Below are positions 54,648 through 64,000 of a DNA stretch of 64,000 nt, piece by piece. The stretch covers positions 14,560,216 through 14,624,215 of the forward strand of contig OY754981.1 in NCBI GenBank assembly GCA_963576475.1. Reading direction: 5' to 3'. The stretch's first letter is position 1, and every line of letters begins with the position of its first letter. This DNA is from Molanna angustata. Lineage: Eukaryota > Arthropoda > Insecta > Trichoptera > Molannidae. Under the pieces are notes generated by a model. That model saw only the letters and a list, made by a program, of their open reading frames with translations. It ran no database searches and was not told where the DNA came from. Position numbers and translations under genes: made by a program.

Positions 54648-55657
54648 TCCAACTGTCGATTTGTTCAGGAGAACTTTGTTCTCTTAACATATCGACAATG
54701 TATCAAGCCAGAATACGCGAGAATTGTATGGAGAGGTCTACTTTTTTCACGGCTTTTCCAACTTTGAAGTAAAAAAACACCAACTTAGAGGCTTCGCAGC
54801 ATATATGTTCCATACACGGATTTACTCAGAATTCGGAGTAGAACATTTCGTGTGTCTGTGTGTGTGTGTGTGTCTGTGTGTCTGTGTGTCCCCCCCCCTT
54901 ATAACTTTTGATCCGCTCAATTTACAGAGCCTAAAATTTCAGAATATATAAACAGTTACAGGCCTACAAAACTTTTATACTCGGAATTTTGAATTTTTGT
55001 TTCAGTCAGGGGTTATCAACTTTTGAATTTTTATTTTATTTTTCCATATATCTCAGAAACCATAAACGCTAGAACGCTGAAAATTGGTACAAACATAGAC
55101 AAATACAAAATCTCAAATTAGTTTTTTCAAAAAAATTCCAGGGTTTCTCAAACATTTTTTATTAAGAAAAATATTTTTTTTATGATAAATTTATGAGTTT
55201 AACTGCCTATATTTCCAAAACTTTTACAATTATCGAAAAAAGCCGAAACACCCCAACTAGATAATTTAATTTTATATAAAAAATATTAACATTGTAGTAG
55301 AAGATCTCAATTTTTTTTAAACAATTTTTTTAAAAATTGAATTTAGTGACGACATCGCTTCATACATTTTGTATGGCAGTCGCCTATACACAATATGTAA
55401 GAAGACTTAATAGTTTGATACTTCATCTCCAAACATACATACATACCATCATGCTATTTGCATATTCTGGGTAGGAAAAAGGATCTTCCTCCATACTATC
55501 CTATCTTGACATACATACCTACATATGTTGTATAGAAAACAAAATATCTGAAAATATTCAATAATTTGTATCTATGGGTTTATAGTTTGGTACATATTCT
55601 TCAACTATACATACTATCGCTATCGACAGTTGGATCTCATGTGTTACATGCAACTAG
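54648..55657 (+). mobile_element. Helentron-like element (HINE), full length 1010 bp
   Basis: It starts TCCAACTGTCGATTTGTTC and ends CATGTGTTACATGCAACTAG (a 5-bp hairpin before CTAG). A subterminal TATCGACAGTTGGA near the 3' end is the inverse of the 5' end. A variable (GT)n tract lies inside (54849-54888). TC...CTAG ends with a subterminal inverted repeat and an internal microsatellite are features of DINE-1/Helentron-type elements. No coding region. Confidence 0.75.
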
Positions 55658-55659
55658 TA

Positions 55660-56300
55660 ATAAACAAAAATATACCTTAACTTTTAAATTATGTTCTGTA
55701 TATATTCTTGTTGGAAAATAATAAGCATCCCTCGATTTTTGACATTTATCTTAAATTTCTAAAAAACTATAAGGTATAGAGCATATTTTTATAAATTAAA
55801 GAAGGTCAAAATATCTGAAAAAATACGATGTAACGTTGCATCAATGCATAAGGTTCAGTTAATAAACCAAAAAAACTTTTTTTCGCAATGGCGCCGAATG
55901 GAAAATAAATGTTTTTAGGTTTATTTACTAAACATGAAGCATTAATACAACGTCACATCATATTTTTCTAGATATTTTTATCTTCTTTAATTAAAAAAAA
56001 ATGTGTAGAAAAACGCCTTATATTTTATTAAAAATATAAGATAAACGTTGAAAATCGGGGTATGCCATTATTTTTCTACAAGAATTTATACAGAACATTA
56101 TCAATAAGTAAAGATATTTTTTTCTTTATTAATACCCAAACTATCTAAACTATTTTTTTCACGATTTGATAAGAAGTAGTGATGGTATATCAAATTGAAA
56201 AATAGGTATGTTGGCAGCAGTCCCCCCCTTAAAAATATCTCATTCATGCGGACGCTGAGTCAATACTTTTCCTCGCTCAACCTTCCTTCTCAATTCATGA
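55660..56300. other. osa upstream intron, nothing recognised
   Basis: AT-rich sequence with no open frame or known repeat that I can support. The dyad near 55995-56040 (TATTTTATTAAAAATATAAG) is AT-driven. Confidence 0.45.
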
Positions 56301-56303
56301 CTT

Positions 56304-56558
<255 letters not shown>

Positions 56559-56639
56559 CACGTAGGGGCGTATTTGTTTAATACATATTTTAATTATTGT
56601 TTGCTAGTCATCTTAATTAGCTCGGTCATATTATAAATT

Positions 56640-56830
56640 AAAAAATATGGAATGAGAGGTCGGGGTCGCCCAAGGAAGGGATGGCAAGTCCATGTGAACG
56701 GTAAACATGCATAAGACGATGTATGAATGTCGACGAGGCGATGAATGTGTGTCAAGATAGAAATAAGTTGCGTTCGGTTCTCTTTGCTTACCCCGCGAGG
56801 GACATGTCGTGATGGTATGTATGTATGTTA
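56640..56830 (+). mobile_element. LINE 3' tail (RGRPRKGW type)
   Basis: The plus strand reads RGRGRPRKGWQVHV then stops. It is followed by the UTR word GGTTCTCTTTGCTTACCCCG and ends in a TGTATG repeat. The same tail type is at 63900-64000. Confidence 0.6.
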
Positions 56831-56839
56831 ATTTATAAA

Positions 56840-57980
56840 TTAAGTTAAATTGAAAGAGATTAGACACTAGTAGTATCTAGATCTAGAGTTAGACACTGTA
56901 GATATCGTGGATCATGTAGCAAAATATATGTATGGGCGACAATGGGCACTCACGATAGTATAGTATAGACACTCATGATACTCCACCAATAAAGATCATG
57001 GAGAAGAGAAAGAGTTGTCCAGTCCAGTCCAGTCCAGTTGACTGAAATAACCTGGATGCGGTGGAAGTCTTATTCATAATATTTCCTTATATTGTTGTAA
57101 TAACATTTACATACATATAACTAAAACACATCATATGTGATTGATTATATTCTAACTATATAATATATTCTATATTGTTTTACGGCTATCCACTCGTCTA
57201 ATTATATATATTCTAACTATTCTCATTCAAATTTATAAAGCAATATAACAATAGTTACTGTTTGAGCTGACAACGTCGCTATTCATTCATGTTTCTCCGG
57301 TGATTTGAAATTTGTTGATGTTTTGAAAAAAAAATACAACTTTTCTTCTATTGTTGGTGTTTTATTTTCACATTTTCTTCGTGAATACCATTATTCGTGT
57401 ATTAATATGAAAACCGTAACGAAAACTGAAGCAACAACGAAAAAGTTACCTTAAAATAATATAGACATTCTCAAATGATCTGTCAGTGGTTATGATAAAG
57501 ATTTGGATTTCCCACTACTCCGAAAGATATAGTGTGGAGTTAAATATTTGCATTTTATAAGGTAATATAACTAGTATCATGCTGAGATTGCATTCTGAAA
57601 GTTTCATCACAATGTATCCGTGTATGTGTGATGCTGTGTGCTATGCACGCGTGTTTATTCAACTTTATCGGTTATAGACTTAAGGTACTCATTTGATTAA
57701 TTTCAAATTGTACAAATTTGTATATCTAATACTCGCTTAGACCCCATTAGATTTTCAACGATTTCGGATCAGTGCTTCTCAATTTTTTACACTGTAAAAA
57801 ATGTCAGTCTCTCGAGCTCAGGAAACTTAAAATTTGATATTTTCTGAAAAGGCACTCCCTTCATAATATGGCATTGAAAAATTATCAAGTTTTAATAATA
57901 AAATATTTAAATCAAAAATAAGTAATTTAACAAACTCATTTCATGAAAATGCTGAAAATTTTCCCTATACTTACAATTTT
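56840..57980. other. intron sequence, nothing recognised
   Basis: It contains a 5-nt repeat (CCAGT)n at 57019-57038 and AT-rich DNA. No gene is supported. Confidence 0.5.
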
Positions 57981-57984
57981 TTTT

Positions 57985-58156
57985 TTAAATGAATATGTCC
58001 TTGTTAAACAAGTACATATACATCTTCCTACGTTCCCTAAAATAAGCATAAATGCTTGTGCTATAGGTGAATGAAATCGGTCGAGGCAGGATTCGAACTC
58101 GCGACCACTGGATTGCTAGCCCAGCACGCTTATCGCACTGCCACCGACCCATCTCA
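57985..58156 (-). mobile_element. tRNA-headed SINE, family A
   Basis: The minus strand has TGAGATGGGTCGGTGGCAGT, GTCGCGAGTTCGAATCCTGC and the shared body. Close in length and sequence to the copy at 50744-50914. Confidence 0.87.
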
Positions 58157-58353
58157 TTATTTATTTATTTGTTTTCAATATTTAAAATGTATTTTAATAT
58201 TTTTGATGAATCAGAATCACAAATATTTAATTCGCTTCATAAATGTCAAAAATTGACATGTAATGCGACCATCGACAACATTCGGGTATTATCGGAATAG
58301 TTCGGTCCCACACACTATTATATTGTTATTAAATTAACCTAGGACCGTGCTTA

Positions 58354-59127
58354 TCTATATTATAAATTTGAATGATTGTATGTATGTATGTATGTATGTG
58401 TTGATAGCGCTTCTAAACCGTTCATCCGATTGCGATGAAATTTTGGTGAATTGTCGAGAGTATACCAGGAATGGTTTCTAGATTAAAAAAAATCTTATTC
58501 TTCTTCTTCTTCTTCATCGGGTATTAGGTCATTTTACCAGGTAAAATGACCTAATACTCTGGGAGAAGAAACTCCAACTGTCCTTCCATCTCTTCGCAGG
58601 TCTTCCAGGGCAGTTTCTGGATTTCAACTTTTTTCTTCTTCTTCATCGAGTATTTGATCATTTTACCTATGAAGGTGGAGTATCCTAAGAGAATAAGATC
58701 CAACTTTCCTTCCATCTCTTCGCAGGTCTTCCAGGACGGTTTTCGGATTCAAACTTTTTCTTCTTCTTCTTCTTTATCGTGTATTTGTTCATTTTAACTA
58801 TGAAGTTGGACAATCCTGGAAAAAGAAGGTCCAACTGTCATTTCATCTCTTCGCAGGTCTTCCCAGTATTATTTCGGGAATTAAACTTTTTCTTTACCTA
58901 CTGAAGGGACGGGAGGTAATGCAGGGAAGTGAGGTATTGAAGGGCCTGAAGGGACGGGTGGTACTGAAGGGCCTGAAGGGACGGGTGGTACTGAAGGGCC
59001 TGAAGGGACGGGTGGTACTGAAGGGTCTGAAGGGACGGGAGGTACTGAAGGGTCTGAAGCGACGGGTGGTAATGAAGTACCATTTTTAATTATACAGGCA
59101 ATACGAAGTTTGCCGGGGGTTCACTAG
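58354..59127 (+). mobile_element. non-autonomous Helitron, 774 bp, same family as 7439-8426
   Basis: It starts TCTATATTATAAATTTGAAT and ends with a GGCAA/TTGCC hairpin and GGGGGTTCACTAG. It has three internal copies of a TCTTCGCAGGTCTTCC(A/C) block and a short minisatellite (58898-59080) made of the same 9-nt units as the large one at 7666-8372. Confidence 0.8.
58898..59080. repeat. GAAGGG/GGGTGGTACT minisatellite, short allele
   Basis: About six units of 27 nt (CTGAAGGGCCTGAAGGGACG...) lie within the Helitron. The paralogous tract at 7666-8372 is almost four times longer. Confidence 0.93.
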
Positions 59128-59624
59128 TCTATATATATAAAAATGGATTTACGTATATTTGTGTGTGTACGATGAACTCCCAAACCAACCATCCGATTGC
59201 GATGAAACTTTGGGAATTTGTTCAGCTCATTCAGGAGAAGGTTTATGCATTATAATTTATTCATTTATTTATTCGATATCTCACGAAAAAAAATTGAAAA
59301 CAAGAAGTTGGTATTGAATTGATACTTAGTAGGTTTGTTTAGCAAAAATCCTATATACCCATACATAAAATGGTATATTATATAAAACTGGAATAATGCT
59401 AAAGGTTCAAGTACCTATATTTGTCTGAATAATTAAATCAAATTAAAATTAATGAATGAATAGAGACGGAAGGGACTGTAGGGATGGAAGGGGAAAAAAA
59501 GGAATTATAATTAGCGAATCTAGATAAGAATGTTAAGTGATAAAAAGGAAACGAACAACCATTTTTATATATTTTGGAGGTAAATAATTAAAAAGGCAGG
59601 ACAACGTCTGCCGGGTTTTACTAG
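59128..59624 (+). mobile_element. second Helitron directly behind the first, 497 bp
   Basis: It starts TCTATATATATAAAAATGGA immediately after the CTAG of the previous element. It ends with a GGCAG/CTGCC hairpin and GGGTTTTACTAG, then T. The 5' block CCATCCGATTGCGATGAAAC is shared with the previous element. It is a different subfamily without the minisatellite. Confidence 0.75.
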
Positions 59625-59649
59625 TATTATAATACCTATATAGGCGTAA

Positions 59650-60300
59650 TTTAGTCGATATACATAGTCGATATCGAAGCTAAGGTGAAACTCGCCTCCA
59701 AAAAATTGAGCGTACTATATAGAGCGCGTAGATATTTTACTAAGACCCAGATCTGTATACTCTACAAAGCGCAAATACGTCCAATTATTGAATATGGCAG
59801 TCACCTCTGGAGTGGCGCCCCCCAATACCTACTGAATACCCTCGACGCTGTCCAAAGGCGTGCTATACGTCTGATTGATGATCCATCACTGACTGATGGA
59901 TTGCAATCACTAGAACACAGACGCAGAGTCGGTATTTTAAGTTTATTCTATAGATACTTACTACCACGGGAATTGCTCAGAAGAACTTGCATCTTTGGTC
60001 CCTCCTCCACCCACTCGCAACAGAGTCACTCGCTTCACTCAATCGCAGCACCCATTCACAGTGGACCTTCAACATATACGAACAAGTCGCTTCTCGAACT
60101 CCTTTATTAATACAGCAGCCCGACTGTGGAACGATCTTCCGAATTCTGTGTTTCCACCTTCGTACAACCCGGGTCTTTTTAAAATCCGAATTAATAAACT
60201 CTTTTCTAGATTGCAAACCCCTCCCAACGCTACGTAGTGCGCTTCTTCGGAAGAGTAAAATGGACCCAAATCCTAATAGCTGGCGTCCCCTACGTAGACA
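59650..60300 (+). mobile_element. LINE fragment, RT C-terminus to 3' end, copy 2
   Basis: The plus frame at 59685-60110 reads CILYKAQIRPIIEYGSHLWS, then LLNTLDAVQRRAIRLIDDPS: the post-RT thumb of a non-LTR element. A frame change near 59990 leads into 59995-60237 with NTAARLWNDLPNSVFPP. It is 5' truncated, and the 3' end ...CGTCCCCTACG is shared with 54180-54410. Confidence 0.75.
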
Positions 60301-60509
60301 TATATCATTATTGCTTTATTGTTATTATCATTATTGTTAATATGAATATAGTGATTTTTAGTGATGTTGTTAGACGCCGTTTCAAACCTAACATAAGTTA
60401 TTATGAATAAGACTGTTATAATAATAATGTTTAAATTCAATAATTGGACACAATATGTCGTGCATTAAAGGAAAAATCACCATGCACATTAAGATACATA
60501 TCATATATA

Positions 60510-60512
<3 letters not shown>

Positions 60513-60589
<77 letters not shown>
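60513..60589. repeat. (GT)n microsatellite
   Basis: A pure GT run of about 77 nt. A second small compound (TA)n(CA)n lies at 60757-60795. Confidence 0.97.
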
Positions 60590-60590
<1 letters not shown>

Positions 60591-60758
60591 CTTTGTCCGT
60601 GTTAAGTGAACACATAATATAATATAAATAATAGATAGCAGATAGGTAGGCAGGTTGGTGGGGTATACCCTAATTTACATGATAATCAGCGAGGAAGGAT
60701 GAACCGTGGCAGACTAACTGGCGCCGGCAGTCGCCTCGTTATTATATCACGTGCATCG

Positions 60759-60795
<37 letters not shown>

Positions 60796-61235
60796 TATTA
60801 CATAATACTAATAATAATAATAATTAATAGGCCGAGATAACACTAACACATACATACACCAAGTCATCCATCATTCATCACATATTGCTAAATAACGCGG
60901 ACACGATTTTATTTTCCGAATCAAATATGTATCTATTTTCTAACCCGAGTGGGCGGATACATATATATCTATTTATCTTCATCTAATTATAAAATACATT
61001 ACGTAGGTAGGTACCTATTTCTCACGTATTTTATTTATACACATAAATGTCACTCGCCAAGGTCTTGGACATTCTCACGGTGGCGCCTATTTTGTTATCT
61101 AACACTAGGTATGTAGGTATCTCTTGTATTTATATTATTTAATCATCTTTATATTATCAACTTTACAACAGTTTTTAAAATAACATCACCCTGAGTCAAA
61201 TTGTAAACGCTGTTCGCCGAGCGCTATTTTTTACA

Positions 61236-62177
61236 CTAGTCGCATGTAACACATGAGATCCAAGTGTCGATGGCGATAGTATGTATAATTGAAGAATACA
61301 TACCAAACTATAAACACAAATTAATAAATATTTTAAGATACTTTGTTTTCTATATAAAACATGTAGGTATGTATGTCATGGTGGGATATTAAGGAGTTCA
61401 GTCCTTTTTTCCTACCTAGAATATGAAAACATTAAATGGAATGTACGTATGTTTGGAGATATTATATAGTATATACTGCCTTACAAATAGTATGAAACGA
61501 CGTCGTCATTAAATTCAATTTTTATAAAAATTGTTAGAAAAGTGTACCTACTACTAATGTTCACATTATTTATTTATAGAAAATTAAATTATCCAGTTGG
61601 TGTGTTTCGGCTTTTTTCGATATTTTTAAAAACTGGAAATATACAGATAAACATAAATTTAATATAAAAATGTTTTTCATATTAAAAAACGTTTGAGAAA
61701 CTCTGGAACTATATTGAAAAAACAAATTTGAGATTTTATGTTTGTCTATATTTTTACTAATTTTCAGCGTTCTAGCTTGTATAGTTTTTGAGATATATGG
61801 AAAAATAAAGTTAAAATTCAAAGGTTGATACCCCTGACTGAAACAATAATTCAAAATTCTGAGTAAAAAAGTTTTGTAGGCCTATAACTTTCTATACATT
61901 ATTCTGAAGTTTTAGGCTCTGTGCATTGAGCGGATTAAAAGTTATAATGGGGGGACGGACACACACAGACACACTAAATGTTCTCCAAATTCTGAGTGTA
62001 AATCCATATATGTAACATATATATGCAGCGAAGCCTCCAAGTTGGTGCTTGTTGTCTTCAAAGAAAAATCCGTGAAAAATATAGACCCTGCATACAAATC
62101 TCGCGTATATTGGCTTCATATGTACTTATGTAATATGTTAAGAGATATAAATTTTTTCAAACAAATCGACAGTTGGA
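61236..62177 (-). mobile_element. Helentron-like element, 942 bp
   Basis: The 5' end TCCAACTGTCGATTTGTT is at 62177. The 3' end is ATGTGTTACATGCGACTAG, at 61236. Internal order is as in 54648-55657. The orientation is opposite to its neighbour at 62297. Confidence 0.75.
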
Positions 62178-62296
62178 TTAGATTTGGCGTTTGTTGTAGA
62201 AAGGTTTTCTTCAACGAACAACAAACGTCAAATCCCATAAAAAATAGCACTTGCCGATAACGAATAGCTAATAATTACAATTTGACTATTTTTTTA

Positions 62297-63243
62297 TCCA
62301 ACTGTCGATACGCGAGATTGTATACAGGGTCTATATTTTTCACGGTTTTTCCAACTTTGAAGTCAAAAAACACCAACTTAGAGGCTTCGCAGAATATGTT
62401 CTATATACGGATTTACTCAGAATTCGGAGTAGAACATTTCGTGTCTGTGTGTCCCCACCCCCCTTATCTTTTGATCCGCTCAATTTACAGAGACCAAAAT
62501 TTCAGAATATATAAACAGTTATAGGCCTACAAAACTTTTATGCTCAGAATTTTGAATTTTTGTTTCAGTCAGGAGTTATCAACTTGTGAATTTTTACTTT
62601 ATTTTTCCATATATATATATTATCTCAGAAACCATAAAAGCTAGAACGCTGAAAATGGGTATGAATGTAGACAAATACAAAATCTCAAATTGTTTTTTTT
62701 TTCAAAAATTTCCAGTGTTTTCAAACATTTTTTATTAAGAAATTTTTTTTACGATAAATTTATGAGTTTAACTGCCTATATTTCCAAAGTTTTTAAAAAT
62801 ATCGAAAAAAGCCGAAACATCCCCACTAGATAATTTAATTTTCTATAAAAATTATTATCATTGTAATAGTAGGTATATCACAAATTTTTTTTAACAATTT
62901 TCATAAAAATTGAATTTAGTGACGACATCGCTTCATACAATTTGTATGGCAGTCGCCTATACACACTATCTAAGAAGACATAATAATTTGATACTTAATC
63001 TCCATACCACCATGCTGTTTTCATACTCTGGGTAGGAAAAAAGGACTGACCTCCATACTATCCACCTGACATACATACCTACATGTGTTGTATAGAAAAC
63101 AAAATATCTTAAAATATTCAATACTTACTTTTCGTGTGGCTTTGGTACTTGTAATAATTTGGATTTATGGGTTTTGTACTAATTCTTCAACTATACATAC
63201 TATCGCTATCGACAGTTGGATCTCATGTGTTACAAGCAATTAG
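62297..63243 (+). mobile_element. Helentron-like element, 947 bp
   Basis: The 5' end is TCCAACTGTCGATACGCGAG and the 3' end TGTGTTACAAGCAATTAG (CTAG mutated to TTAG). The microsatellite part is reduced to GTGTCTGTGTGTCC. It stands 120 nt from the opposite-strand copy at 61236-62177; the two form a large imperfect inverted repeat. Confidence 0.75.
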
Positions 63244-63529
63244 TTTAATATAACATAAGGCCATATTTAATATAACATAAAGCAGACATTATGTTATATG
63301 AGCTTCTCAGAATAATCCAGATCCTAGGGTTTTGGTAGTTTCCATGTAGATGTTAAATTTAACATGACAAACCAAAACTCGCTACGTAGTACCTAAAAAT
63401 TCTTAGGTATAATATAATAGGTAGTAGCGAAATTGAACATCAGTTATAATAAGGTAATAGTATAATATAACCTATTGAAAATGATGAAAAAGATGTAAAT
63501 TATTTGCAATTAGCCTTTTTATACGCTAA

Positions 63530-64000
63530 TGTCGATGGCAGAACAGCGTTCCAAATATAAGTAGGGAACGAATGGCTCGAGCAAGTGGACGAATATGACA
63601 TGTCTATCTGGAAAATTGATACGGAATAGACGGATTGATAAAGAGATCGAAATAAAAGTTATGGTAGGAAACAGTGAATGGAGCACTCAGACCAGTTATA
63701 AATGATCGCTATCTAACTGCCAACCTTGACGTATGCAAGTGAAACCTGGACATGTCAGAAGTCGGACGAAAGTAGAACGATGTATGACAGGGTCTGAAAT
63801 GAGGACATAAGGAAAGAATGTAAGTTGAAGAAATATGTCATAAATAGAATGAAAGTGAACACATTGAGATGGTTTGGCTAGATGGGGAGAATTAATGAGG
63901 AACGCCTAAGAAACTATACATTGCGGACAGGAATGGATTGAGAGGTCGTGGCCGCCCAAGGGATGTCACGTCCATGTGAACGGTATTATGAAATACGGAA
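63530..64000 (+). mobile_element. LINE C-terminal fragment, runs to window end
   Basis: Plus-strand readings in shifting frames give TLTYASETWTCQKSDES, then RMKVNTLRWFG and RGRGRPRD-type words near 63940. This is the tail of a non-LTR RT (Y(G/A)SE.W ... LRWFGH ... RGRPR). It is decayed, with several stops. Confidence 0.6.

Overview
This is eukaryotic, AT-rich nuclear DNA from an insect, most likely a moth or butterfly. That judgement rests on an insect-type Osa protein spread over many short exons and on the repeat mix: Helitrons ending in CTAG, Helentron-like elements, R1 and R4/Dong-like non-LTR elements, Penelope-like elements, PIF/Harbinger elements and tRNA-headed SINEs. No bacterial-type gene, CRISPR array or complete tRNA/rRNA gene is seen.

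The one host gene I can support is osa (ARID1/BAF250, the signature subunit of the BAP/BAF SWI/SNF chromatin remodeller). It runs on the minus strand from 54120 down to the stop codon at 9636. Sixteen exons can be placed with GT/AG borders and matching phase; together they give 4629 nt, an exact multiple of three (1542 residues plus stop). The first visible exon has a phase-0 acceptor, so the N-terminal exon(s) lie beyond 64000. The ARID DNA-binding domain is split between 36764-36961 and 31595-31811. Pro/Gly/Gln-rich linker exons follow down to 11968, and one 2.16 kb exon (9636-11798) carries the C-terminal BAF250 domain.

The introns and the region downstream of osa are filled with mobile DNA. 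At 1-4250 is a broken Ty3/Gypsy-type element. At 4378-5275 is a Penelope-like fragment next to a (TA)n tract, and at 5524-6226 a probable lone LTR plus primer-binding site. At 6934-8845 a PIF/Harbinger element with a MADF-type gene is split by a Helitron that carries a minisatellite. Within osa introns are two more PIF/Harbinger derivatives (12283-13072; 15794-16809, with a THAP-like domain). At 18539-22426 two Penelope-like copies stand head to head, with 1168-nt arms, a 10-nt spacer and (TA)n at both outer ends; one arm is split by an R1-like element. Also present are an R4/Dong-like fragment between two TAA-type microsatellites (42250-43478), a 155-bp hairpin insertion inside an R1 fragment (47820-48215), five Helentron-like elements, three SINE families and several LINE tails.

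The main leads are: (1) a candidate alternative last exon of osa at 51943-52239, which would give a short Osa without ARID; (2) two in-frame alternative acceptors in or next to the ARID region; (3) the 1168-bp Penelope palindrome, a possible long hairpin RNA source inside a transcribed intron; (4) repeated pairing of Penelope 3' ends with (TA)n tracts. All functional statements are inference from sequence alone.
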